This document shows positions 1 to 7,915 of a stretch of DNA of 19,015 nt, piece by piece. The DNA is from Treponema sp. UBA1226. Lineage in GTDB: Bacteria; Spirochaetota; Spirochaetia; Treponematales; Treponemataceae. The translations under genes were made by a program, and so were the position numbers. The notes beneath the pieces are model-generated. The model was given only the letters and a program-made list of their open reading frames with translations. It was not told the origin of the DNA and searched no databases. The number at the start of each line of letters is the position of its first letter. The first letter of the stretch is position 1. Where the stretch lies: assembly GCA_002309195.1 (NCBI GenBank), contig DBWY01000012.1, forward strand, positions 166,052 through 185,066, read 5' to 3'.

Positions 1-807
1 AGCCGCGAAGCAGAAATCAAATATCTTGAAGACCGCGGACTTGAAGTTCCGATGAAAAAAGACCAGTCATATTCACGTGACGAAAACATCTGGCATCTTT
101 CTCACGAAGGTCTCGAGCTTGAAAAGACAGAAAATGAACCTAACTATAAACACATGCTCAAGAACACTGTTGTTCCAGAAGAAGCATCTGATGAAGGTGA
201 GTATGTTACAATCGATTTTGAAAAAGGAATTCCTGTAGGACTTAACGGCAAAAAGATGGGAGCTCTCGACCTTCTTACAGAACTTAACAAAATCGGCGGA
301 AGAAACGGTGTTGGACTTGTCGACATCTGTGAAAACCGCTGTGTTGGAATGAAAAGCCGTGGTGTTTACGAAACACCGGGCGGAGCAATTCTTTACTTTG
401 CTCACCGCATGATGGATCACATTTGTCTTGACCGCGAAACATATCACTACAAGCAGCAGCTTTCTATCCGCATGGGTGAACTTATCTATGACGGAAAATG
501 GTTTACAACTTTAATGGATGCTTGTATGGCATTTGTTGATAAGACTCAGGAAACTGTAACAGGCTGGGCAAAAGTAAAACTTATCAAGGGTGCAATCAGA
601 GCAGCAGGAAGCGGTTCAAAGTACAGTCTCTACAACGAGTCAATTGCATCATTTACAACTGGTGAACTTTACAACCACAAAGACGCACAAGGCTTTATTA
701 CATTGTTCGGCCTTCCATTGAAAGTCCGCGCTATGATGGAGCAACAAGTCGGCGAGGGTCAGGCCATCGCAGAAAGCAAGAGCCTTAAAAAACGTCCTAC
801 TGAGTAA
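1..807 (+). CDS. argG: Argininosuccinate synthase, C-terminal part (5' end outside window)
   Basis: Joins citrulline and aspartate with ATP to make argininosuccinate, the penultimate step of arginine synthesis, in the cytoplasm. The reading frame is open from base 1 (S-R-E-A-E-I-K-Y...), so the ATG at 52 is internal and the gene starts upstream of the window. About 268 residues remain of a family length near 400. Family signatures are clear: DENIWHLSHEG near the left edge, then NGVGLVDICENRCVGMKSRG followed by VYETPGG in the middle, and the GSGSKYSLYNESIASF segment near the end. The stop is TAA at 805-807. The MATE gene follows after 40 bases on the same strand, so co-transcription is possible. 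The family assignment is secure; the ATP-binding N-terminal half cannot be seen here. Confidence 0.96.
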   Translation, partial: SREAEIKYLEDRGLEVPMKKDQSYSRDENIWHLSHEGLELEKTENEPNYKHMLKNTVVPEEASDEGEYVTIDFEKGIPVGLNGKKMGALDLLTELNKIGGRNGVGLVDICENRCVGMKSRGVYETPGGAILYFAHRMMDHICLDRETYHYKQQLSIRMGELIYDGKWFTTLMDACMAFVDKTQETVTGWAKVKLIKGAIRAAGSGSKYSLYNESIASFTTGELYNHKDAQGFITLFGLPLKVRAMMEQQVGEGQAIAESKSLKKRPTE

Positions 808-842
808 GGCAGACTGAGTAAAGTAGACAGAGTTAAGGTAGA
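801..842 (+). repeat. Three imperfect 14-base tandem repeats across the argG stop codon
   Basis: Copies lie at 801-814 (TGAGTAAGGCAGAC), 815-828 (TGAGTAAAGTAGAC) and 829-842 (AGAGTTAAGGTAGA). The first copy contains the argG TAA stop and the last supplies the AAGGTAG Shine-Dalgarno-like sequence of the MATE gene, so the short spacer looks as if it grew by duplication of the argG 3' end. Confidence 0.7.
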
Positions 843-847
843 AAAAA

Positions 848-2224
848 ATGAGCAGTATATCAGCTGGTACAGGTGCAGAAAACAAAATGGGTGTAATGCC
901 TATAAACAAACTCATACTCAATATGTCGCTTCCGATGATGGTAAGCATGTTCGTACAGGCGGCATATAATATATGCGACAGTATTTTCGTATCCTGGATC
1001 AGCGAAGAAGCTCTTACAGCTGTTTCACTTGCATTCCCGTTTCAGATGCTCATGTTTTCTGTTTCGATCGGAACCTGTGTCGGCGTAAATGCTCTTCTTT
1101 CCATGCGTCTTGGTCAAAAAGACCAGGATGCAGTAAATGCAACTGCTGCTAACGGACTCTTTTTAGGTCTCTGCAATTATCTGGCCTTCTTTGTGCTCGG
1201 ACTTTTTGCAATCGAACCTTATCTTGCATCTCAGACTTCAAATCCTTTAATCATTGCATACGGCAAACAGTATCTTGAAATCGTAATGTTTGCCGGATTC
1301 GGTGTATTCATCGGAATCATGTTTGACCGTCTTCTTCAGTCTACGGGAAAAACATTCTATACAATGATTACCCAGCTTATTGGAGCCGGAACAAACATAA
1401 TTTTTGACCCTCTTCTTATATTCGGAATCGGTCCTTTTCCTAAAATGGGAATTGCAGGTGCTGCTATAGCAACCGTTGCAGGTCAGATACTTTCGATGAT
1501 TTTTTCTATTATATTCAACTTTAAGGTAAATCACGAAGTAAAGATTTCGTTTAAGAAATTTAAGCCGGATTCCACTATAATCGGACAGATTTACAAGGTA
1601 GGGGTGCCCTCAATCGTGCTCCAGGCCGTAGGCTCTTTTACTACTTACGGGATGAATCTGATTCTAAAGTCTTTTACGGCTGTTGCAGATACCGCAATTG
1701 CCGTTTATGGAGTTTATTTTAAACTTAACAGCTTTGTTTTTATGCCTGTTTTCGGGCTTAATAACGGAGTTGTTCCTATAATCGCCTATAATTACGGGGC
1801 AAGAAACAAAAAACGTATTACAAAGACTGTAAAAAGTGCCCTCGTGCTTGCAGTGACTATAATGTCTGTCGGAATCCTCATATTTGAGCTTTTCCCTGCC
1901 GGTCTGCTTTCGTTTTTTAAGGCATCGGACAGCATGCTCAAAATCGGTGTTCCAGCCCTTCGCATAATTGCAACAAGCTTTGTAGGAGCTGCAATTGCAA
2001 TTCCTCTCGGCTCGGTTTTCCAGTCACTTGGAAGCGCAGTTTACTCGATGGTCGTTTCGATTGCCCGCCAGGTAGGAGTTTTGCTCCCTGTAGCCTTCCT
2101 TTTTTCTCTTTCAAGGAATATTGACCTTGTATGGCTCTGTTTCCCGGTTGCGGAACTGGTTTCTGTAGCGCTTTCGGTATATTTTTATATCCGCATCTAC
2201 AACAAGAAAATCAGGAATATCTAA
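848..2224 (+). CDS. MATE-family efflux transporter
   Basis: A multidrug and toxin extrusion type inner-membrane antiporter that would export cationic compounds using a Na+ or H+ gradient; the substrate cannot be told from sequence. At 458 residues it matches the family (about 450). It shows the expected twelve hydrophobic segments, starting with PINKLILNMSLPMMVSMFVQ and NICDSIFVSWISEEALTAVSLAFP, the typical first-helix region of NorM/DinF-like proteins. The two halves are related, as usual in this fold: a second P-S-I-V-L-Q-A segment begins near residue 254. The start ATG at 848 is preceded by AAGGTAGAAAAAA, a weak but usable ribosome site. It follows argG by 40 bases; a separate promoter precedes the next gene, so this is probably the end of that transcript. 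Confidence 0.93.
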   Translation: MSSISAGTGAENKMGVMPINKLILNMSLPMMVSMFVQAAYNICDSIFVSWISEEALTAVSLAFPFQMLMFSVSIGTCVGVNALLSMRLGQKDQDAVNATAANGLFLGLCNYLAFFVLGLFAIEPYLASQTSNPLIIAYGKQYLEIVMFAGFGVFIGIMFDRLLQSTGKTFYTMITQLIGAGTNIIFDPLLIFGIGPFPKMGIAGAAIATVAGQILSMIFSIIFNFKVNHEVKISFKKFKPDSTIIGQIYKVGVPSIVLQAVGSFTTYGMNLILKSFTAVADTAIAVYGVYFKLNSFVFMPVFGLNNGVVPIIAYNYGARNKKRITKTVKSALVLAVTIMSVGILIFELFPAGLLSFFKASDSMLKIGVPALRIIATSFVGAAIAIPLGSVFQSLGSAVYSMVVSIARQVGVLLPVAFLFSLSRNIDLVWLCFPVAELVSVALSVYFYIRIYNKKIRNI

Positions 2225-2273
2225 AAGCCGGATACTACACCCCCGTGTGTATGAAAGCGGAGTGCAAAAACTC

Positions 2274-2302
2274 TCGACAACTATACTTTCTTTTGGTAAA
2301 AT
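2274..2302 (+). promoter_or_regulatory. Sigma-70-type promoter for rpe and downstream genes
   Basis: -35 TCGACA (2274-2279) and -10 TAAAAT (2297-2302) are separated by exactly 17 bases; each is one mismatch from consensus. The predicted transcript start falls near 2308-2310, only two to four bases before the rpe ATG at 2312, so the messenger would be leaderless or nearly so. Confidence 0.65.
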
Positions 2303-2311
2303 AGAAGAATA

Positions 2312-2935
2312 ATGAATAATTATATACTTGCACCGTCTTTACTGTCGGCAGATTTTTCTGATCTTAAGTCTGCAGTAAAAATGATTGAAGCTAAAAACGC
2401 ACAATTTATTCATATTGATGTAATGGACGGAAGTTTTGTTCCGGAAATTTCGTACGGTCAGCCTGTCGTAAGATCTTTACGTCCGCTGACAGAACTTATT
2501 TTTGACGTTCATCTTATGGTAGACAATCCTGAGCGTCAGATAGAAAGTTTTGCACAGGCCGGAGCAGATTATATTACGTTCCATCTTGAATCATCATCAG
2601 ACTGCGCTTCGGTTATAGATAAGATTCACGCTTTAAATAAAAAAGCCGGAATTTCTATAAAGCCAAAGACGTCCGTTGATAAAATAGAAAATTATCTTTC
2701 TAAAGTAGACCTCGTTCTTGTCATGACGGTAGAACCCGGATACGGTGGACAAAAGATAATTCCTGAATGTGTAGAAAAGGTTAGTGAACTGGTAGAACTT
2801 CGCAGAAAACACAATTTAAATTTTAAAATTTCTGTTGACGGCGGAGTGAATGAAAATACGATACAAAGTGTTATCGATGCAGGAGCAGATGTAATTGTAT
2901 CTGGTTCAGCATTTTTTGCGGGAAGGTTATCATGA
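2312..2935 (+). CDS. rpe: Ribulose-phosphate 3-epimerase
   Basis: Interconverts ribulose 5-phosphate and xylulose 5-phosphate in the non-oxidative pentose phosphate pathway; a cytoplasmic TIM-barrel metalloenzyme. Family motifs run in order: ILAPSLLSADF at the N terminus, FIHIDVMDGSFVPEISYG (metal ligands and catalytic Asp), DVHLMVDNPE, VLVMTVEPGYGGQKII (phosphate and active-site loop), ISVDGGVN (second catalytic Asp) and ADVIVSGSAFF. At 207 residues it is slightly short: most family members carry another one to two dozen residues after the GSAIF-like motif, but here the frame ends AGRLS. The stop TGA overlaps the ATG of the next gene (ATGA at 2932-2935), implying translational coupling. A promoter sits directly upstream. 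Confidence 0.95.
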   Translation: MNNYILAPSLLSADFSDLKSAVKMIEAKNAQFIHIDVMDGSFVPEISYGQPVVRSLRPLTELIFDVHLMVDNPERQIESFAQAGADYITFHLESSSDCASVIDKIHALNKKAGISIKPKTSVDKIENYLSKVDLVLVMTVEPGYGGQKIIPECVEKVSELVELRRKHNLNFKISVDGGVNENTIQSVIDAGADVIVSGSAFFAGRLS

Positions 2936-3843
2936 TTTTTAAAGGAAGAAAATTTTTTAGCGTAATACTGTTTTCTGTTTTGGCAGGCAGTATGTTTTCG
3001 CAGACCTTTGATGTAGACGATGTTAACGTCACAAAAGTTTCTGCAAAACAGTCACAGGAAATTTTTGCAGATGCATTGAACGCTTATAAAAATTATGAGT
3101 GGAACAATTCAATTTTCCTTTTTAAGAAGCTTCATTCGAACCCGGAAAACATTACGCCAGAATCAATGTATATTTTAATTATGGCACAAACTTATGCAGG
3201 TCAGTATAAACAGGCTGCAGATGACTGTACATATTTTTTAAATAATTATCCTGACAGCCAGTATGTTCAGCTTGTAGTTTATCAGAAAGGAAAAAATCTT
3301 TATCAGACAGGGGACTATGAAAAGGCAATCATTACTTTAAGTGATTTCTGTCATACATATCCTTCTAATCAGCTTTATGCAGCATCTCTTTTCTGGATTG
3401 GCGAAAGCTTTTTTGCAACATACAATTTTGAAAGTGCAAAACCGATTTATGAAAGAATCATTGCAGAATATCCTGATGATTCAAAAGCAAAAGATGCACG
3501 CTATCGTCTTGATGTAATTGCACAGCGTTCACGCGAAGAAAAACTTCTCTATCTTTTAAAACAGACTGGAGAAGATTATCTTTCTTCTAAAGAAGCATAT
3601 GAAAAATCTTTAAAGTATCACAGCGTAGAAAGTTCTGCAGGCATTAACAATCAGTTAAAGGAACTTCGTCAGAAAAACGAAAGCCTTGACGCGGATCTTG
3701 CTTATGAAAAAAATCGTTCGGCAGAGCTTGAAGCACGCATAAAGGCATACGAAAATGATCTTACAGAAAATATACGTCTTCTAAAGCAGCAGGCAAAAGA
3801 AGCACGAGAAATTATCGGTGAAGAAGGTGATGACAATGAATAA
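2932..3843 (+). CDS. Exported TPR / coiled-coil protein
   Basis: Function unknown. The first 22 or so residues are a positively charged start followed by a hydrophobic run (FFSVILFSVLAGSMFSQ), a likely Sec signal peptide, so the protein should act in the periplasm. Residues about 40-200 form tetratricopeptide-type helical repeats (for example YKQAADDCTYFLNNYPDSQY and YEKAIITLSDFCHTYPSNQ), with the aromatic/glycine pattern of the YbgF/BamD-like TPR group. Residues about 235-300 are a heptad-rich charged coiled coil. GGAAGG before the ATG is a good ribosome site and lies inside the end of rpe; the ATG overlaps the rpe stop. The next gene overlaps this one by 8 bases. A role as a scaffold in an envelope complex fits TPR plus coiled coil but is only inferred. 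Confidence 0.82.
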   Translation: MIFKGRKFFSVILFSVLAGSMFSQTFDVDDVNVTKVSAKQSQEIFADALNAYKNYEWNNSIFLFKKLHSNPENITPESMYILIMAQTYAGQYKQAADDCTYFLNNYPDSQYVQLVVYQKGKNLYQTGDYEKAIITLSDFCHTYPSNQLYAASLFWIGESFFATYNFESAKPIYERIIAEYPDDSKAKDARYRLDVIAQRSREEKLLYLLKQTGEDYLSSKEAYEKSLKYHSVESSAGINNQLKELRQKNESLDADLAYEKNRSAELEARIKAYENDLTENIRLLKQQAKEAREIIGEEGDDNE

Positions 3844-5035
3844 GAAAATCGTTCTGTTTATCGCCATGCTGCCGCTGTTTTCTGTTTTTGCAGGAACAAA
3901 AAAAGACAGTCTGGTTTTGGCTAAGAAAAACGTTATGGTTGAATATGTTCCGTATAACAGCGGTGTTCTTTTGTATTATTCAGACCCTAATGATAAAGCT
4001 TATGCTAAAGTTCCTGTAATCGATACGCTTGATTATGCAAATTCATCTTATATCGGCATTGCAGTCGACAAACGCTTTTATAATGTTCACAACACAAGCG
4101 GAATAACTTATTCATACAGTAATGACGGTGATACGCTTACCGTTAATTATCAGATTAAAAAACAGATTCTTCTTTCAGTTGAATATACTATAAGCAGCAA
4201 GAATATTCTTTCGATAAAATATCACGTAAAAAATATAGATTCTGACGCACATTCTGTGATGTTAAAGTCTGTATTTGATACGATTTTCGAAGAGTTTAAC
4301 GGTGGTTTTTATTCAACTGAATCAAAGAAAAAAATCAAATCAGAATACATAATCTCTGATTTTGACAGACATCAGTACATCGAGTCTTCAAACAAAGTTG
4401 TATCGATAAGATTTTTACTTGATGAGAATTTTTCAAAATATGCATATAAGGCAGTGGTTGCTGCAAAACCATATTTTGAATCTGATATTTTTGAGGGACG
4501 CTTTGTTGAAGGCCGTGGTTTTAATACAGTTTTAAGCTACAACAATTCTGCAATCGGATTTTTCTTTAAGACATTAAAGTTAAATGCCGGTGAAGAAAAA
4601 ACTTTTGTACAGAGAATTCTTTTTTCTAAGACAGAGTTTGCGTTCCCGGATGATCTTGATGAAGAACCGGAACAGAATGTTTTTGTTGACGGCGAATCAG
4701 ATTTTGAAAATGAAACACAATCTGCTGTTACAAAATTTGTTCCTGTAGATAATGCAGCAGATTATAAGCCTGATGTTCCTTCTGCTGTAGAAGATGATGA
4801 AGAAGGAGTAGTAGATATTAAAACAGAAGTTAAAACTCCTGTAAGTGTTTCAAAGCCTGAACAGGATAATGCAGTTACAGAAGCAAGAAGAAATGCTCTT
4901 AAAAAAGAAGCATCATCACTTATTGACAGAATTGAAAAGCTTGATGATGACGGAGCAAATACAGATCAGGCAGAAGTAATGAGACTTCAGGCTCAGTTAG
5001 ATCAGATTTTAAGACAGTTAAAAGAATTAAAATAA
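3836..5035 (+). CDS. Exported beta-rich hypothetical protein with acidic linker and coiled-coil tail
   Basis: I do not recognise the family. The start is placed at ATG 3836 because AGAAGG lies 8 bases upstream and the protein then opens with a classic signal peptide (MNKKIVLFIAMLPLFSVFAG); an in-frame GTG at 3818 would add six residues before it. Of 399 residues, about 25-265 are beta-strand-like, alternating hydrophobic and polar residues (YSYSNDGDTLTVNYQIKK, RFLLDENFSKYAYKAVV), suggesting an extracytoplasmic beta-sandwich. About 268-345 is an acidic, Val/Pro-rich low-complexity linker. About 350-399 is a coiled coil ending LQAQLDQILRQLKELK. It overlaps the preceding exported TPR gene by 8 bases and is followed after 8 bases by a membrane TPR gene, so the three are probably one translationally coupled set with related envelope roles. 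Confidence 0.75.
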   Translation: MNKKIVLFIAMLPLFSVFAGTKKDSLVLAKKNVMVEYVPYNSGVLLYYSDPNDKAYAKVPVIDTLDYANSSYIGIAVDKRFYNVHNTSGITYSYSNDGDTLTVNYQIKKQILLSVEYTISSKNILSIKYHVKNIDSDAHSVMLKSVFDTIFEEFNGGFYSTESKKKIKSEYIISDFDRHQYIESSNKVVSIRFLLDENFSKYAYKAVVAAKPYFESDIFEGRFVEGRGFNTVLSYNNSAIGFFFKTLKLNAGEEKTFVQRILFSKTEFAFPDDLDEEPEQNVFVDGESDFENETQSAVTKFVPVDNAADYKPDVPSAVEDDEEGVVDIKTEVKTPVSVSKPEQDNAVTEARRNALKKEASSLIDRIEKLDDDGANTDQAEVMRLQAQLDQILRQLKELK

Positions 5036-5043
5036 GGTAGAAA

Positions 5044-6138
5044 ATGGCTTACAGTACAATTGAAACAGCAAAACGCCTCATGGCACGCCGTGACTTCGGC
5101 AGTGCAATAAAACTTCTGCAGAGTAAGGCAGAAGTTTATGAAGCTAGTTTTGATTATTACTGTACGCTCGGTATTGCATGTCTTTATATCGGGGACTCTG
5201 GCGCTGCCAATTTTAATTTTGAACAGGCAAGAAAAATAAAGATTCAGGATTCGAATCTTCTTTTAGGACAGGCTGCAATTTTTCTGCGTCGCGGAGAAAC
5301 TGACAGGGCAATACAGTATTATCTTGATATTCAGGTTTTTGATCCGCAGAATCCTATTGCTAAGGCAGCGCTTGAGTTTATAAGAACGAATGGGGATTAT
5401 GAAACTATATGCAGATGGGCAGACTCCGGAAAGCTTGAACAGTTTTACCCGCCGCTTGAGTTTAATCCAAAAATTATAGGTTATGCTGCATGTGCAGTCG
5501 CACTCGGAATTATTTTTGGTATTTCTCTTGTAAATATTTTTACGGCAAAAAATGTTTTCCAGTCAAAGAGGGCAGATTTATCTGAACTTGCTCTTACTGC
5601 AGAAGAACAGAAGCATCCGCAGGAAAAAGATGTCTCTAAAAATCTCGTGCGTTTTATAATGTCTGACCGTGAGATTAAAAAATCTTACACGAAAGCAGCA
5701 GAGGCTTTTCATAATTATAATGATAACGCCGCGCAGGTAGAAATTAACCGCATTTTAAATTCAAACGCATCTGCCGGAATCAGACAAAAAGCAAGACTTC
5801 TTATGGAATACCTTCAGGAGCCTACGTTTGATTCACTTAAAGAAAATTATGAAATAGAAAAGGTTAAGGAAACTCCTGAACTTTATCTTGATTGTTTTGT
5901 AGACTGGTCAGGAAGAATTGCAAATGTAGAACAGTCAGAAAATTATATGGAATTTACGCTTTTAGTAGGTTACGAGGATCAGAAAAATGTTTCTGGTACC
6001 GTAATCGTAAAGCTGGATTATATTCCTGTTCCGGAACTTGACGGAGCAAAACCTGTGCGGGTTTTGGGAAGAATAAGTCTGGACGGAGATAAAATATACC
6101 TGAGGGGAAAATCTGTTTATCAGAATATTAATAATTAA
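5044..6138 (+). CDS. Membrane-anchored TPR protein with periplasmic OB-like C-terminal domain
   Basis: Function unknown. The 364 residues have no signal peptide. Residues 1-120 are TPR-like helical repeats (AIKLLQSKAEVYEASFDYYC, DRAIQYYLDIQVFDPQNP). One strong transmembrane helix lies at about 143-166 (IIGYAACAVALGIIFGISLV), so the TPR half should be cytoplasmic and the rest periplasmic. After a helical segment (about 195-275), residues about 283-360 alternate strands in a pattern like an OB fold (DWSGRIANVEQSENYMEFTL ... GRISLDGDKIYLRGKSVYQ). AAGGTAG, merged with the previous stop, gives the ribosome site. It is the last gene before recA and probably shares a transcript with rpe and the two exported proteins. 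It could link a cytoplasmic process to an envelope structure; that is inference. Confidence 0.78.
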   Translation: MAYSTIETAKRLMARRDFGSAIKLLQSKAEVYEASFDYYCTLGIACLYIGDSGAANFNFEQARKIKIQDSNLLLGQAAIFLRRGETDRAIQYYLDIQVFDPQNPIAKAALEFIRTNGDYETICRWADSGKLEQFYPPLEFNPKIIGYAACAVALGIIFGISLVNIFTAKNVFQSKRADLSELALTAEEQKHPQEKDVSKNLVRFIMSDREIKKSYTKAAEAFHNYNDNAAQVEINRILNSNASAGIRQKARLLMEYLQEPTFDSLKENYEIEKVKETPELYLDCFVDWSGRIANVEQSENYMEFTLLVGYEDQKNVSGTVIVKLDYIPVPELDGAKPVRVLGRISLDGDKIYLRGKSVYQNINN

Positions 6139-6160
6139 TTCAATTATTTTTTAAAAGGTG

Positions 6161-6174
6161 TTAGATTTTTCTAA
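6161..6174 (+). promoter_or_regulatory. Short palindrome in the recA leader, candidate operator
   Basis: TTAGA-TTTT-TCTAA is a perfect 5-base inverted repeat in the 67-base gap before recA. It lies just upstream of a weak -10-like TATTAA (6183-6188); no convincing -35 is visible. A damage-response repressor site is possible by position only, and no known LexA consensus matches. Confidence 0.3.
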
Positions 6175-6205
6175 AAAAATTGTATTAATAGGGTGGAGGT
6201 AATAT

Positions 6206-7324
6206 ATGGCTAAGAAGGAAGTAGACTTACAGGAAAAACTCCAGGCGCTGGAAGCTGTAAGACTTCAGATTGACAAACAGTTTGGTCAGGGTTCTTTAAT
6301 GAAGCTTGGCACTCATTCGAATGCAGAAGGAATCGAAGTAATTCCGTCTGGTTCGATTCTGCTTGATGAGGCACTTGGAATCGGTGGTTATCCGAAAGGA
6401 CGAATCATCGAAATGTATGGACCTGAAAGTTCAGGTAAGACAACTCTTGCGCTTCATGCAATTGCAGAAAGCCAGAAGCTCGGAGGCATTGCAGCATTCA
6501 TAGATGCAGAACATGCCCTGGATCCACAGTATGCCAAAGCTCTTGGTGTAAACATTGACGATTTGTATGTATCGCAGCCGGATACAGGAGAACAGGCTCT
6601 CGAAATCTGCGAAAGTCTTGTAAGAAGTGGCGCGGTTGATATAATCGTTGTTGACTCTGTTGCGGCTCTTACGCCTCAGGCAGAAATCGAAGGCGAAATG
6701 GGAGATTCTCATATGGGACTCCAGGCACGTCTTATGAGCCAGGCTTTGAGAAAACTTACTGCCGTAATCGGTAAGTCAAACTGTATTGTTGTATTTATTA
6801 ACCAGATCCGTATGAAAATCGGTGTCATGTTCGGAAATCCAGAAACGACAACCGGTGGTAATGCGCTTAAATTTTATTCATCAGTGCGTCTTGAGATCCG
6901 TCGTGTTGAATCTATTGATTCAAAGACATCAGAAGATGCTGTAGGAAACCGCGTACGTGTTAAGGTTGTAAAGAATAAGGTTGCTCCGCCTTTTAGAAAA
7001 TGTGAGCTTGATATTTACTTTGGAAAAGGTATTTCATGGTCGGCAAGTCTTCTTGATTCTGCCGTTAAGCATGGAATTATCGATAAAAAAGGCGCATGGT
7101 TCACCTGTGGCGAAGAAAAAGTTGGACAGGGAAAAGAAAATGCCGTTGCATTTATCGAATCAAATCCGGAGTTTGCTGCAAGAATCGAAAAGCAGGTTAG
7201 AGAAATCGTTTTCCCTAATCAGAAATTCGAGCCTAAAGCTGCTCCTGCTGCAGAAGCAAAAGCTGCAAAGAAAGAAGCTGCCGCTAAAGGTGGTGCAGAC
7301 GAAAAAGCTGCAGAATTGTTTTAG
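6206..7324 (+). CDS. recA: Recombinase RecA
   Basis: DNA-dependent ATPase that forms filaments on single-stranded DNA for homologous recombination and repair, and acts as co-protease in SOS systems. Landmarks: Walker [10 protein letters not shown] at about residues 72-80, the [14 protein letters not shown] segment, Walker B-region [10 protein letters not shown], the [15 protein letters not shown] region, [20 protein letters not shown] covering loop L2, and [14 protein letters not shown]. At 372 residues it is slightly longer than the E. coli protein because of an Ala/Lys-rich tail (from about 340) ending ELF. The uninterrupted core shows no intein. GGAGGT five bases before the ATG is one of the two strongest ribosome sites in the window. 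A 67-base leader with a palindrome separates it from the upstream envelope genes, so it may have its own promoter. Confidence 0.99.
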   Translation: MAKKEVDLQEKLQALEAVRLQIDKQFGQGSLMKLGTHSNAEGIEVIPSGSILLDEALGIGGYPKGRIIEMYGPESSGKTTLALHAIAESQKLGGIAAFIDAEHALDPQYAKALGVNIDDLYVSQPDTGEQALEICESLVRSGAVDIIVVDSVAALTPQAEIEGEMGDSHMGLQARLMSQALRKLTAVIGKSNCIVVFINQIRMKIGVMFGNPETTTGGNALKFYSSVRLEIRRVESIDSKTSEDAVGNRVRVKVVKNKVAPPFRKCELDIYFGKGISWSASLLDSAVKHGIIDKKGAWFTCGEEKVGQGKENAVAFIESNPEFAARIEKQVREIVFPNQKFEPKAAPAAEAKAAKKEAAAKGGADEKAAELF

Positions 7325-7339
7325 CATAAGGATTTGATT

Positions 7340-7915
7340 GTGTGCTGTGTTGTGCTGGGGCTTGGATCAAATAGAAGTTATAACGGAATTGATTCAATAA
7401 GTCTTTTGAGGATGGCGGTAACAGAACTGCAGAAGATAATGGATAACCTTGTTGTTTCTTCTGTTTACCGTACTAAACCAATGTATGTAGAAAATCAGGA
7501 CGATTTTTACAACATGGTTATTGCAGGAAATATCCATGAAGGGTATAATCCTCAGAAACTTCTCCAGTACATACACGAAGTTGAAGGTTTTTTGGGTAGG
7601 GACCGATCAAGAGAACTTCGTTTTGGACCGCGAGCCATTGATATCGACATAGAATTTTTTGGTGACCTTGAGGTAAACCTTCCGGATCTGGAAATTCCGC
7701 ATCCGAGGATTGCCGAGAGGGCGTTTGTTTTGCAGCCGCTGCTTGAGATTTTACCAAAATGTGCCGATGTTATGAAAGGAGAAAAATTAAAAAAATTTGA
7801 ACATGTGAAAATCGATACAAACGATGTCGCTTTTTACATGGATTCAGCAGAATTTCTTCTTTTAAAAGTAAACAATGAGGTTCAAGATGGAAACACAGAC
7901 ACAAGAAGCAGTTAA
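7340..7915 (+). CDS. folK: 2-amino-4-hydroxy-6-hydroxymethyldihydropteridine pyrophosphokinase
   Basis: Transfers pyrophosphate from ATP to 6-hydroxymethyl-dihydropterin in folate synthesis, in the cytoplasm. HPPK motifs are present in order: VVLGLGSNRSYNG at the N terminus, SSVYRTKPMYVENQDDFYNMV, VEGFLGRDRSRELRFGPRAIDIDI (the metal-binding D-x-D is within IDIDIEFF), and LEIPHPRIAERAFVLQPL. The start is uncertain: GTG at 7340 has AAGGA seven bases upstream and gives 191 residues, while an in-frame TTG at 7334 would sit almost on the ribosome site. The tail beyond about residue 145 is longer than the catalytic core needs and overlaps scpA by 29 bases. No other folate gene is nearby, so it appears to travel with recA/scpA as part of the housekeeping run. 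Confidence 0.93.
   Translation: MCCVVLGLGSNRSYNGIDSISLLRMAVTELQKIMDNLVVSSVYRTKPMYVENQDDFYNMVIAGNIHEGYNPQKLLQYIHEVEGFLGRDRSRELRFGPRAIDIDIEFFGDLEVNLPDLEIPHPRIAERAFVLQPLLEILPKCADVMKGEKLKKFEHVKIDTNDVAFYMDSAEFLLLKVNNEVQDGNTDTRSS

Noticed and set aside
2232..2252. Imperfect hairpin (ATA-C-TACAC, CCCC loop, GTGTG-TAT) after the MATE gene
   Set aside because: It has a bulge, a G-T pair and no following T run, so it is not a convincing terminator.
3818..3835. In-frame GTG start six codons before the chosen ATG of the exported beta-rich protein
   Set aside because: The better ribosome site (AGAAGG) would lie inside it, and the signal peptide begins cleanly at ATG 3836.
6431..6712. Minus-strand open frame inside recA
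   Set aside because: Antisense shadow of a strongly conserved gene; no ribosome site or family features.
7334..7339. TTG start for folK
   Set aside because: Only one base separates it from AAGGA; GTG 7340 has proper spacing.
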